64,000 nucleotides of DNA. It comes from Trichoplax adhaerens (taxonomy: Eukaryota; Placozoa; Uniplacotomia; Trichoplacea; Trichoplacidae). The notes under the pieces are model-generated. The model saw only the letters and a list, made by a program, of their open reading frames with translations, had not been told where the DNA came from and searched no databases. The translations under genes and the position numbers were made by a program. Shown one piece after another: positions 41,241 to 53,700 of this stretch (position 1 is the first letter of the stretch; each line of letters starts with the position of its first letter). The stretch spans positions 4,238,499-4,302,498 of the forward strand of contig NW_002060949.1 in NCBI RefSeq assembly GCF_000150275.1, written 5' to 3'.

Positions 41241-41414
41241 ACCGCGTTCAATTAATTTTACGCCGTACAGGATTGAATGCTGTAAAATATTCAATCCACC
41301 CTCGTAATATCAAAACAGATATACTTTACTGCATTCGATTAATTTTAAGGAGTATAGGATTGAACGCTGTAAAGTATTCAATTCATTCTCGTAATATCAA
41401 ATCGAGATTGATAT
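41241..41414. repeat. Two-copy tandem repeat, period 87 bases
   Basis: Blocks ATTAATTTTA (41251 and 41338), AGGATTGAAxGCTGTAAA (41269 and 41356) and CTCGTAATATCAAA (41301 and 41388) all recur at exactly 87 bases. The copies differ at scattered single bases with no indel. The unit also contains a small ATTGAATGCTGTAAAATATTCAAT-like inverted repeat, so it can form a hairpin. Confidence 0.9.
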
Positions 41415-43046
41415 TGTTTTCATTTTATACTATTACATTGGACAGCGGTAAATTGTCCGCGTCAAATTGTCTTAGATACGCTAATGATATAGTAAAATCT
41501 CCAGTAAATAGTTAGCTGACAATTATTTGATTATCATGGAGCCAAAATTCAATACAATTCATTCATGCTATAAGATGAGCTTCGCGTATTACAATATAAC
41601 AACTCTGTTAGCCGTTTGCTAATAGATGCAAAATGTAGTTAACTGCATTTATTGGTAGGGTAAATCGATAACTGATGCAATTGTAGGCAGATACTGTAGA
41701 TAGATACAATACACGTCAGTCAATTTAGGCAAAACAGACCCGGCGGCTATATTATAACCGAGTAAATTTGCTCGCCATGTATATAGATTGAGACGACCAT
41801 AGAAATGATTGCAGCCCTCATTCCTTCATAGATAGTGTATAGTAATAGCGGTAAGAAGAGAGAGAGAGATGGAACTTCTACTGATTATACACCCCTAGTT
41901 TTAAATTAATTAATCATATAGAGTATGTAAGTAAAATAACAATCGATTTCTATTTATTTATTCGTAATTACTGTATAACAGGTGCCAGTTTAGGGATCGA
42001 TCCACTTATTACAGCGAATTTCAAGGCGAACAAATACAAAGCATCAACTTAGCAATGTTAACCGAAACTATTTTGCCAATCGTGATTAGTCAACATTTAT
42101 AAATGATATTCCATAAAAAATGAATAAGTAAATTGTCCTATCAACAGCATCTTACTGTATACTGTATATTAATTTATCGATTATTTTACTACTGGTACTA
42201 GTTAAACGCTATGACCATGAACCAATAATAGCTAGCATTTTTCATAATATGAAGAATGCTATTATTATGTTAATCATTCTTAAACTATCATTGTACTAAT
42301 AGCGACAATGTGCTAAATAGTAAAATATTGATTAATTATACAGTATCTCCATCGAGTTATATCAGTTACTCAAACTTGGAGTTGCTAGGTAGAGATAGAC
42401 CCATTCCAGTATAATCTTGAATTTCATTCAAGCATTCATAACCATCATAATACTATACACCACATTTTATTTATTGTTTTGTCCAAAAAAGTATTGAACA
42501 ATAGTCTATTTTTTTGCCTGATTTATTTGTCTACTCTATCGTTCTGTGTAGGATATAAGGCGCAACTATCATATTAAATCTTTTTAACGCACCAACATTT
42601 TACTACGTAGACAAATCAACAAATTTCAGTAATTATAATACAAGAAGTTCTTATTATTCAATTTAGACAATAACAATGCATTGAAAAAATTTTGAAGTCA
42701 ATACAAAAATCGTCTCATTGTCGCTAAGCAAGTTGTCTACCTTTCTAAACCTACGACAGAAGTTTATTAGCTAGAGTACGATTCGATTGCTTTAATTATT
42801 AATATCATGACCGTATTTTGTCCCCTATATTAAAGAGAAAATATGGACAGCAAGTGAGACTTACAAGCCTAATATTTATTGGACAAAAAGAATTGGTGTA
42901 ACGCCGGACTGTGTAAGTAGAGATAAGCAAAGAGGGAAAAGAGAAAATCACATAGTCATTACAATCAAACGAGTTCTTTTTACTTAGAATTAATCAACTA
43001 ACTACTGTGACAATTATAATAATTGATCAATCGATAACTAGTACCA

Positions 43047-43919
43047 ATGGATAGCTTACATATAAGTCATCCAAATCGCAAAGTTCAATTCAACACGGAT
43101 ATCAATGTTAAGCCAATACCGTCTCGAAATTTATCGGTTAAAAGGCATTACTATCAAAATTATAGCCTTTCTAACATGACAACGACGATAAAACACAACA
43201 GCAGCCACTTTCATGAATCGGGTTTGTATAAATTATCAAGTCAAAAGGATAGAGATCAAGAACAACGTGAAATAATTGATCATAATTATGATGATCGTTA
43301 TAGTAAGCTCTATTCCATACCAATTAATTTTAAGTGGCAAATTATACCAGATCCTAATCTCAGAAATCAATGTATTCATAGCAACAATCATGATGGCAAC
43401 AACTCCTCATCGATATCGGTCCTTAGTGATCAAGTGAAACGAAATCAAAAAGCCTACTTAAATGGTCGAAAAAATAGGCAAGCTGTTCCTAAAGAATTAG
43501 TTAGCTTATGCAATGAACACATCCGACGAAAAAGCATGATGATTAAAGTTAGTGATCCTCCTAGTCTAAGTCGGTCTTTATCACGCAGTCGTAGTATTGA
43601 TGTGAATAAAAAACCATCGCAAACTTCTACCAAGCCATTATCACGCCATCCAATTAAAGTAAATAGTCTACCAGTAATTCTCCCACCTGCTATCAAGATT
43701 GATTACGCTGCCGATGATACTAACGATAATCATCATCATCAACAACAGCCACAACCACCACCACAATCGTCATCATCATCAGCATCACATCACTTTACTC
43801 GACGTCATCAAAAATCGTTTAAACCATTTCGACCAAGAACAACGTCAGAATTGAATATTTTAACACAATTTAAATCAACTGCTCCGGTCAAATACTCTTG
43901 GTATTATAAACCATGTTGA
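43047..43919 (+). CDS. Unrecognised basic, low-complexity protein (single exon)
   Basis: Intact 290-codon ORF with no intron, unusual for this window. I do not recognise the family. The protein is basic and rich in Ser, Asn, His, Gln and Arg. It has an SR-like segment (SLSRSLSRSRS) around residues 175-185, a His/Gln/Pro/Ser run around 230-250 and a C-terminal region (KPFRPRTTSELNILTQFKST, then YSWYYKPC) that looks less simple and may be the conserved part. No TM segment or signal peptide. The length with no stop in a very AT-rich region argues that it is coding. It lies head-to-head with the syntaxin gene but 3.1 kb away. Confidence 0.7.
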   Translation: MDSLHISHPNRKVQFNTDINVKPIPSRNLSVKRHYYQNYSLSNMTTTIKHNSSHFHESGLYKLSSQKDRDQEQREIIDHNYDDRYSKLYSIPINFKWQIIPDPNLRNQCIHSNNHDGNNSSSISVLSDQVKRNQKAYLNGRKNRQAVPKELVSLCNEHIRRKSMMIKVSDPPSLSRSLSRSRSIDVNKKPSQTSTKPLSRHPIKVNSLPVILPPAIKIDYAADDTNDNHHHQQQPQPPPQSSSSSASHHFTRRHQKSFKPFRPRTTSELNILTQFKSTAPVKYSWYYKPC

Positions 43920-46517
43920 TTTTGAATAACTAATAATTATGGTGGCGGATAATAACAATACAAATCATCACTGATGGATAGGTTCTTTTCTTCTTTTCAC
44001 TATAAACATATTATCTACCATATCAAAAATTGGTAAAGAATTTTATCGAAATGTTTCAAAGAGCTAACTTAGCTCGAAAAGAAACGGAATGATTTTTATC
44101 AATTAGAATTAGAATTAATTCAAAAATTACTCATGTTATGCTAAACTATAGTTAGTATTAAGGCATTTATTTTAATCAGCCACTTATGAATAGTAATATA
44201 AATTTTCAAATCTACGTACATCCCCTATTTAGGTGGACGTACCTGAGTACTTTTACATATAGAGTATCTATGTTGGAATAATATTACATCAGATATAAAA
44301 ATGCTATCACAAAAAGTGAACAAATGCAGTATAGTATACATTATACGTCTCTGATACAAACTAAGTTTACTTGTAACTGATGTTGATATCTAATGTACTC
44401 TAAATTTGTAAACCTTGTAATTATTGTAGGAATATAAAAATTCATGATTAATCAATACGATCGTATATTTAGTCAATAAGTGTACATATACATCATTACT
44501 ACTAAATTGAATATTAATCAATCTAAACTTCAAAGCCCAGATTCTATTTGGTACGTCGCCAGTTCTATAAAAGTAATCTAATCGATATGTACTGATTTGA
44601 TAAATTCATTATTATATAAGCATTCATAAAAGCTGATAATAGCAATGTTGCATTCAACCAGTTGAAAAGCTGATGTATAACCGAAAACTTCACTGTTAGT
44701 GCCAATCTTTTACGAAATTTTCAACATATTTGAATGAACTCTTTACGAACTGAGGCAAGAAGTGTAGTAACTGAATACGGCACTTTTAAACTTCTCCGAA
44801 AGGAGATTCGAAAGATCTATTGGCATTTAATTATTCTCGATGCTTTAAAATCGATCCTAATAGCCTGCAATTATCATGTATTATTTTATGGTAGTTTAAT
44901 GATTTTCTACTTAACCAAACTACTATACATACTATGTATCCAATGCATTATGTTATTTATTAGCTATCATTTTGCTGATAGATCATATCCTTTGCGGTTT
45001 ATCAATTTTCGGTATACCTATGCAGGCCATTACATGTTGTTATCCTCTATAAGCTATTTATGATAATCTATTAATGCTGTGAAAAATTTATCATAAATCT
45101 ATTCATTACAAGCACTGGACGTTGTATAAAGTGTTATATATATATATATATATATATTATCAATGCCATAAATAATATTAATATATCATTATACAAATAA
45201 TCGCCCATTATTTTATATAACTTACGAACACTTAATGAATTTTTTAAACCATAAGCACGTTAAACGATTACTTGTCACATAATTAATTATTTTAAAAAGT
45301 AGTGTAGAATGTTAGTTCAAGGAGAGTAATTAATTATGTAAAGTCTTACTCTCATTTTTATTAATCGATCTTGACCCAGATCAATTGCGATCTTCAATAT
45401 GAACTGCTATCGGTATACAATAACCAATATATTGCAACGAATGATCATATAATAAAACATACTATCGCAAAATTTTTTACCATTCTTTCAGATTCTTTAC
45501 GAGTATTAATACGTCTTATTCTATATTTTCAAAATTTGTTACGTGATACTCTAGAAAATATAATGTTTCACTAATTCAATTGAAAGTTTACATAACTTTA
45601 ATTGAAATATGATGTTAGAGTTAAAGTTAGTCCTTTAACTGATTCGTTTCATTATGAGTATACTCGTAATTTCACTATTCATATTTAGTGGTTTTGACGA
45701 TTGCCATGGGATTAATCAATATCACTACAGGATACAGCGCTCCTATGTTTACACTACACTATATGTGTATTTTGCGGTCTAAATACCTCAAAAATTATAT
45801 AATTATACCAGGCATTCGATTTCGCCGTAATGAACATAAACAATAATTGTTGCACTTGTGCGGTAGCTTTGAGTAAAATATTTTGATACCCAAGCATAAT
45901 ATGGGGTTCATATTTGTACAAATTAATGCTTACTCGTATACAGCATTACTAATATAATCAATTTACCTAGTTCTACTTACAAGGCTACGTGTGAAGATTA
46001 TTCTTGCCTGAATTTGCTTTAAGAAAGTGAAAAATGCTACCAAAAATTCATTAATTGAAACATTCCGTCAGAAATCTAGGCTAATTCATTATCAGAATTG
46101 TAGTGATTGAGCTTATATACTCTAGCTAGGTCTTATAAATCGTAATATTTAAATTTATACTTCATATTCACCAGCTATCTGATATCCGAATATTATTTAT
46201 TTGATGATCTGCGTATACTATAAGATTGTAGGAAAGGTAATATACTCGTACGCGTATGTGTAAATGTTTTTTATTCCTGGAGTTAAATGAGCGAATGTAA
46301 GGTTACGATTGAAATTGCTGTATTTATTTTTAGACATTATAAGATTATTTTTTTATCACAGCAATTGAATCCGTTAATCGGATAAATTATTTGAGGGTCC
46401 TAATTCAAAGTTTTATTATTAAAGATGGTTAGATACCTATGTTACACGGTACGTGTTATAAGAATTTAGAGAGTCTTAATACACTAAAAACAAGTGTTGC
46501 TTTTAAGCAATTTCTGA
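43920..46517. other. Intergenic region downstream of the orphan ORF
   Basis: AT-rich, with a TA microsatellite at 45135-45158. Two open stretches, 44734-45063 (109 codons, hydrophobic) and 45371-45574, have start codons but no recognisable domain or flanking splice pattern. They are not called as genes. Confidence 0.55.
45135..45158. repeat. TA dinucleotide microsatellite
   Basis: Uninterrupted (TA)n run of about 24 bases in non-coding DNA. Confidence 0.95.
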
Positions 46518-49500
46518 TTAATCATCTAATTCAAAGATTAAATTATTCTTAAATTTTGAAGATAAATCCTTAGTAATCCGAATACTGGTTTTAGCTTGAG
46601 ATAAGTCTAAATTTGTTTTAGCTTGCTGATTTTGAGAGTTGTCATCATTATCTAGAACTTTATTTACAATTTCATTATCATCTGCACTGGTAAGCGAAGG
46701 AATATCTTCAACAGGAGATATTAATACTTTCGTATCCGGACTAGTCTTAGTTGCATCGTTATTACGGATATCTACCGATGTTTCGATAGATTTTAAATCG
46801 TCTATTGATGAAATTGAGTCATCTTTTGGGGTGGCTTTCACAGCAGAACTGCTCGTTATAAGGTTTTCTGAAGTAGCAAGTGTTATTTTCTCCTCACTTT
46901 TGTTTGCATTACTAATTTCTTGTTCGTTTTTATAAGATTTTTGATCACCGTTGTGGTCAACAGAGGATTTGGTAACGTCTTTTTCGTAAGAATCAGTCAT
47001 ACTGCTTTTAACTTTTTCCACATCAATATTGACTACCAATTGTTCCGAAGTTTTCTCAGCGACTTCTGCTGCCACTTTATAGTCACTACCGTTGGCCTGA
47101 TAAAGTAAAATATAGAAATTTTTATATCAAGCTTCAGCCATAATCGAAATGACAAGCGCAATATGAGATGTAATATTATCGCACAGCTTTTTAGTCAAGA
47201 TGAACTAGGGAAAGAAAAGCAATTCGCGGCATATGCCGTAAACTTACCCAGTTATCATTTTCATTCTCTTGTGATAACATTTCAATATTTTCTGGAGTTA
47301 TAAAAAATTTTTCCTACGCGAGATCAGAATAATTTTACTATTATACAATGCACTGTTCAATATATATGCCATTAAGGTATCTATTGAATCTCTATGTATA
47401 GCAAATAAGTTACCTCTAATTCACAGGGTGATATCCCTGCCATAAATTTTGACCACTGATATTTATAACTACTATCCTTAATTAACTTAACAACTAGATT
47501 GTAGGGCTTTATATCAATATTGCAACTATTAATGTTGAAACACCCATCAATAAATTCAGTGTATAGAGAAAAATGCTTGATTTCTCTTTCAGTTGTATTA
47601 GTTGCTTCTGTAGCCGAAAATTCTAATGAGAACTAAATAGATAGCGACGATATTAATAAGTAACATATATATGAACATGTAAGAAGTGAATACGGTGATG
47701 AAAGAAGCTACCTGTCGTTCTAAAAATTTGGATTTCATTGTAGATGAATCAATATCTTGCACATGAATTACAAAGACAACTTCATCGTCAGTTTGAGAAT
47801 ATGTATATTGTGGGCTATTAACTTCATCTGGTAAACGAAAATAATCTTCATTAGTAAGTCCATTCAAAGCTAGTAAGAAAGAATAACTAGCATACTTTTG
47901 ATTGGTTTACTTTCCGATGAGTCTTGAATCTGTAATGCAACGGAAGACAATGCTAACGTTTTAGCAATATACTGTATATTAGCCGGTAATGTCATCGTTG
48001 TAATTAATTTACCGTTACTGGATTATTTGTTTCTTTGCTCGGTAAGACGGGTAAGGTTACAATAAGACACTTTTTCAATGTATCAAACTTTGCACTGCCA
48101 TTATCAGTATCAACTGGATAAGGAAGCGCAGCACTAAGATTATAGTTTGGATCTTTATGTTGCAGCGTTATATAGGTCTCGAAGACATCGAGATCTAATC
48201 CAGTTGCTGAATCCTATTAAATGCATAATTTGATACATATTATTGTCGATCATAATTCCTAATATCCACGGATATTGCTGCAGTATGATTACAGAGTTCG
48301 TAAAACATACTAGTAATGGTAACTCAATGGAAACAGAAAGTTCATTTGGTCGTGTGCTTGGAGCAGAATCCCTAAAAAATTCGTAACTTGGTTTAATGAG
48401 TCGCTACAAAATTATTCCTAAAATGGTTGATAATTGTATTAAAGAAATGGTAAATTCTACCTAGAGTCACGATAATCTTTCAAATCAAAATTACTGCGTT
48501 GAACAATTGTATATTTAGGGGCAGTAGGGTCTTGCTTAGATTTGCTATTATCCTTAGCTTGGTGTTTTCTTTGTTCTTGCCTTTCCTTCAGTTCGTCCAC
48601 AGCTTTATAAGGATTAGGAAATTTTATTGGACTATCTTGATCATCAGGTGGTGTACGGTGTCTATTTAGATATGAAAAAGATGCATACTGAGCAAAAAAT
48701 TATTATTAGGCTGTATCATTAATTATAATTATCAAAGCGAATTCAGGATTAGTGAAATGTATAGAATACTTCATTGGTGAGAATTGCTATACATGCCTCT
48801 TTTGATTTATTCCTTATGACAGTGGGTGAAGGGACTCCCTTGTAAGCTAATTTTGGAAATTTTAAGTCTAGAATATATTTAATTTTAGAAATTAGTTATA
48901 ACGACTCACGCACGTGCTATTTCATTAACATTTGTCCTGTGCCTTACTTTTTCTATCTAGCTTTTTTTTGAATTCTCTCTCAATACCATCTAGAGCCGTA
49001 TCGATCAGAAGCTGCTTCAGTCTTTGATCCTACAGTACGTAACAACCTTTCGTGAATAGACCAGGCATAAAGATCTAATTCACAAAATGATGATAGAACT
49101 TACATTTTGAGATTTTTCATAAATCTCCTGATGGAAGACTGCGTCACAGACATCACAGCTATTGTGCGCTGTTAGCAAAGATATTAGAAAGTTATCGTAC
49201 TTTCATTTTTCTGGTATGTGGAAATAAACATAACATCGATGCTGTTTTGAATTTAAAGTGTTTTAGTTATACCTTTATCTAAATCTTCTCGAATGGGCGC
49301 TAAACTATATGGGATTGACCATTGTTGACCAGGTCTAAATTATGCATAATTGATTATATAATAAAATAAAATTTATAGAATAGTGTAGAAATAGATATTA
49401 AATCAGGGCTAATAACTTGTGATAGACTACCTTTTGGATCCGTCTGGAGAAACTTTTTTTGAAGTTGCTGTAGCTTTTGCAACTGCATCTGACCAAGCAA

Positions 49501-50322
49501 TATTAATTAATACCTTTTTCTTCGTGTCTTTATAAGCTGTCTTGACAACAAATCCAGGCTATAATGATGAACGAAAGGATTAGTGAGTATATAGCCTAGT
49601 ATTATCATTGCCTAATTAGCGATGAGTTGATATATACATGCGTGACATTAATCTTCATACATTTACCATGATATCATTAATCATTTATTTAATAATAATT
49701 TGTAACATAATTAACACGGGTGTTTACAGTACGCACTTTAGGATGGAGAAATTTAACATCGACTCCTCGTTCCATTTCCATCATGGCAATTTCCTCTTCA
49801 TATTTCTATAGGTAATAATTGATAAATGCTTTAAAATTATTCAGGCAATGTATCTCATGTAACGATGATGGAGGTATAAACATGGACTTGCGTCACAACA
49901 ACCTAGGTTATTTAATTTGTTGGTGTTTATGTCATGCTGTATTCGACTGTACTGCTCAACATAAGAATAGCACAGAAGAGAGCTGCTAGTTATGCAATAT
50001 TGTATCTGCATACAGTATATAGTCCTACCTTTCTATTTTCTGGATCCGATATCTCTTTTGCGTAATCAAAAAACATCTTACGAAATTCTTCATTTTCGAA
50101 CGCTTTCTTGAATCGATCCGATTCCTAGAATCAATGAAGTTGTTTTGTAGTTTCCAATAGCAACGATTACTTTTACAAGATATTTTTGCATTGCTAAATT
50201 TATATCGTATCACTGTGTAACGTAGACATCCTTATTTTGCAATATTCGATATAATCATATAATAATTAGTCAAATTTTACATCTTTCGTCAGTTTTAAAT
50301 CGCTTTTCTTATCAGCAGCCAT
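46518..50322 (-). CDS. DNAAF2: Kintoun, dynein axonemal assembly factor 2
   Basis: Cytoplasmic co-chaperone needed to pre-assemble ciliary dynein arms. The start at 50322 gives MAADKKSDLKLTKD, then ESDRFKKAFENEEFRKMFFD, DYAKEISDPENRK and YEEEIAMMEMERGVDVKFLH, the distinctive Kintoun N-terminus. The PIH domain follows: WSDAVAKATATSK, QWSIPYSLAPIREDLD, CDVCDAVFHQEIYE, LIDTALDGIEREFKKKLDRK, YKGVPSPTVIRNKS. Then KYTIVQRSNFDLKDYRDS, SVSIELPLL-like, ALPYPVDTDNGSAKFDTLKK and LIVTLPVL. A CS-like exon (47867-47712: SPQYTYSQTDDEVVFVIHVQ) and an Asp/Ser/Lys-rich tail complete it. The tail ends LIFELDD. It is divergent from WASHC5 with only 475 bases between start codons. Confidence 0.93.
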
Positions 50323-50797
50323 GTTTGCAGTTCAATTTACGAGCTGTTAACGCGTTTAGAATTTTGAAATGGAGCGAAAGGAATATTCGTACAGTACTGT
50401 ACAGTACAGTCAGTACTTACAATTACTACAGTACAGTATACTGTACAATACTGTACTGTACACTGTACAAACAGTACTGTACACTGTACATACAGTACTG
50501 TAGTCAGTAATTTAGGCATATGACATTATTTATGCTTGTAACCTATACAAAGCAATGTATATCATTTATGATTCGTGTCGTACAGTATCTAGCCATAACG
50601 AAGCTACAGTACTGTACTACTGAACTGTACTGTGCTGTCCCGTACGCGTATAAAGCTCCATAGAAAAAGACTACAGGACATTGTGCCATCGCTAGCGTGT
50701 ACAGTGATTGAAACTATAGACTGTACCGGATCCGCATGAATGCGGGTTTTAAGGGCATGATCATTAGGTAATCCAGTAGTAAATCACATGACCTAAC
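50323..50797. promoter_or_regulatory. Bidirectional promoter region DNAAF2/WASHC5
   Basis: 475 bases separate the two divergent start codons, so both core promoters must lie here or overlap the genes. About a third of it is GTAC palindrome repeat (50390-50505 and 50603-50640). Neither a TATA box nor other familiar elements stand out. Promoter function follows from gene arrangement, not from motifs. Confidence 0.6.
50390..50505. repeat. GTAC palindrome cluster D
   Basis: Units of GTACAGTACTGTACAGTACA, then GTACAGTATACTGTACAATA and ACTGTACACTGTAC, in the short spacer between DNAAF2 and WASHC5. A smaller run is at 50603-50640. Open frames on both strands here are repeat artefacts. Confidence 0.88.
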
Positions 50798-53700
50798 ATG
50801 GCAGACTTCCTAGCTGAAAATAATTCTTGCGGTCAAACTTTGTTAAAGCTTGTCAGTCGTGGCAATGCAATTATTGCCGAGTTATTGCGACTATCAGATT
50901 TTGTACCTGCAGTATTTAAATTAGAAACTAGAGAAGAGAGAGAGAGATATGGCGATATAATTATTGATTTTTCCTATTTTAAGACCTCAGAATATGTCGA
51001 AAAGAAAATTGAGAATTCACCTGTAAGTACGCAGAAATGATTGATGATGCAGTATTGTATACGTATACAGCATACATGTATATATGTATACATATATTAT
51101 AGTTAGGGCTTGGGATAGCTGATGAACTGTTTTATCATTATCCAATTCTAAATCGTTAAGATTGTTGTCACTTGGTCAATCCTTCTAGAAAGTAGAATAT
51201 GATACACTACCATAGCGTAATTAGGACAGTAAAACATGCACGACTATCATGGCATAACCCTAGTTTACTTATAGCTGACAGGTCCTAATATTGTAATTTA
51301 AAGTCTACAGGTAGAATAATTATACAGTAATAGCCAAAATACTATACTAGTCAGATAGATATTAATGACTGTCATGATTAATTTTACAGGAACTACAAGA
51401 TTTCGATGAAGCTTTCCGGGATAATAACTTGGAAATTTTAACTAGATTTTATTTAGCGTTTGAAAGTGTGCACAAATATGTTACCGACTTAAAAAGGTAT
51501 GTTGCATCCTACTGGTTTTGACTGTGCATGACGTGAATGAAAAGAAAGTACTGAATTATCTGTTGCATCGTAATAAACGGAAAATGACTGCAATAGAAAA
51601 TGAATGATCTTGTGAATAAAGTAATCTTATAATTTTTAGTAAATTGATACTGTTTCTGATATTGTATAGCTATTTGGAAGATCTAAATGAGGGAATATTT
51701 ATTCAGCAAACGCTAGAAAGTGTCTTATTAAATATCGATGGCAAACAATTAATGGTAAGTTAATTTCTTAGGTTAACTCTTGTTATAATAGATACTGAAT
51801 TGGCCTTACGTGATCTATTGGATGATTGCTTTCTTAGTGTGAAGCGTTATATCTCTATGGTGTTATGTTGCTAACCATCGATTGGAAATTCGACGGTACT
51901 GTTCGAGAAAGGTTGCTTGTATCATATTACCGATACTGGTAAGGCCGTTAAATGTTTCATTTTTGCTAATTTATTCAATCACGTTAAAACTGTATGGCTA
52001 GAACATGCAGCAATTGACAACAAAATCTTGCGTAATTTACTCAATTATAGCGCCGCTAAAGATGCTGCTGAATCCAATATTGATGATGTCTGTAAGTTAC
52101 TACGTAGTACTGGTTACTCACGTGCGCCTGGAGCTAAACGACCATCGAAGTATCCAGAAGAATATTTTAGGTCTGATAGAATACTTCTTTCCATCAATGT
52201 ACCCATTATACAGTATTTAGATGAGTAATCCATAACAAACAGCTTTGCAACCTGTATTTAGGCGTGTACCTGTACCGAATGAGTTATCGAAAATGTTAAT
52301 AGGAAGATTACGATCAGATGATATTTATAATCAGGTAAATTAGAGCCAGAATTTTTGTTGCCTCTTTTTTAGTAGTGAACAATTTTATCGATGGTATGTT
52401 GATTTCATCTGGCACAGCGATCTAACGTAGTTATTCCTATCAATAAAATGATAATCTATGAGCTCATGCATCATTTATGACATTACAGATTACTTCATAC
52501 CCGATACCTGAACATCGCAGTACTGCATTAGCAAATCAAGCGCGTATGTTGTACGTTATCTTATATTTTGCTCCAGAAATGTTACATAACGAAAGCGCAA
52601 AGATGAGAGAGATAGTGGATAAACACTTTCCTGATAATTGGGTAAAATAATACTGGATATACTTTCTATGAAATACCATGGCTTTACGGTGTTTTCTTGG
52701 CCATTTACTTAACCCGATTATTATTATACGTATATTCTTCTTTCCAATACCTTTAGGTAATAAATGTCTATATGGGACATTTAGTAAATCTAGTAGAAGC
52801 TTGGGAACCTTATAAAGCTGCAAAAACTGCTCTTAGCAACACCATAGCACAGACAAATCTAAGAGAATTTGTAAGAAAATGCTAACCTTAAAATTAGCGC
52901 TGATTTTTTGATTACTAGTTCCACAATCAATAATATTAGTCTTTAAAATTGAAGCAGCTAGTCTTACAATTATTATTTATATATTTCTAGGCTGTAAAGT
53001 TTGGTAAAAGTGTTCGTTCCTTAGATTCATCGGTGCGTAATTATAATAGATTAGGTTGCGCCTTTTATTGTTGGCCTGCGGTATAATGCAATTGTGCTAA
53101 TGTAAATTGTAAAGAATTACACTGAATTTACCAGAATTATACTTTATGTTGTAAAATCTAAAAGTGTATTTTAATTTAATTTAAGGTTCTTAAACTTTTA
53201 AAAGAAGGTGCATTAACTGAAGATTATGTTTTGGATAATATTCCAAAATTAATGCACCTTATACGTGAGTGTAACGTTACTCTACGCTGGATAATGTTAC
53301 ACATTACTGATGTCGGTATGTAATTATTATAATAGTTACTAATTTACTTTGATAATTGCTTAGCGAATGTAATATATGATTGCATTTATTCGCCTTGTGC
53401 CAGTGCTGTATGTTTCATAATGATTGTCATTCTTACCATTCTATTCCAAATCAGGTGCAGATAATATTAAGAAATGTCGTCAGTTACGTGAAGCTGTTAT
53501 AGTTGGATCTGAATTTAGCCCTAAATCTCTGTTTGACCTGTTAATTGACACTTCACAGCTCGAATTTGTTATTAAAGAGGTCAGAGAATAATGGGATGCA
53601 GTATTTCATTTAGCCAGAAACGAGAAACTATACATTATTCTTGTTAATTCTTCGTACATACAATTAATTGCAGATGTTTAGGAATATGCTTTCCAAGAAA

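Larger units (their letters stand above)
39925..43046. other. Intergenic region upstream of the syntaxin and the orphan ORF
   Basis: Holds GTAC palindrome clusters (40261-40410 and 40464-40495) and an 87-base tandem repeat (41241-41414). No recognisable exon. Reading frames at 40107-40382, 40511-40717 and 40562-40777 run across GTAC repeats. The frame at 41273-41515 runs across the tandem repeat. Confidence 0.65.

Noticed and set aside
44734-45063. 109-codon hydrophobic ORF
   Set aside because: It has a Met and is long for this AT content, but it shows no domain, splice pattern or charge logic around its helices. It could be chance.
46639-46935. Plus-strand ORF opposite the DNAAF2 tail
   Set aside because: It is the antisense shadow of the Ser/Asp-rich C-terminal exon of DNAAF2, a common artefact of Ser-rich codons.
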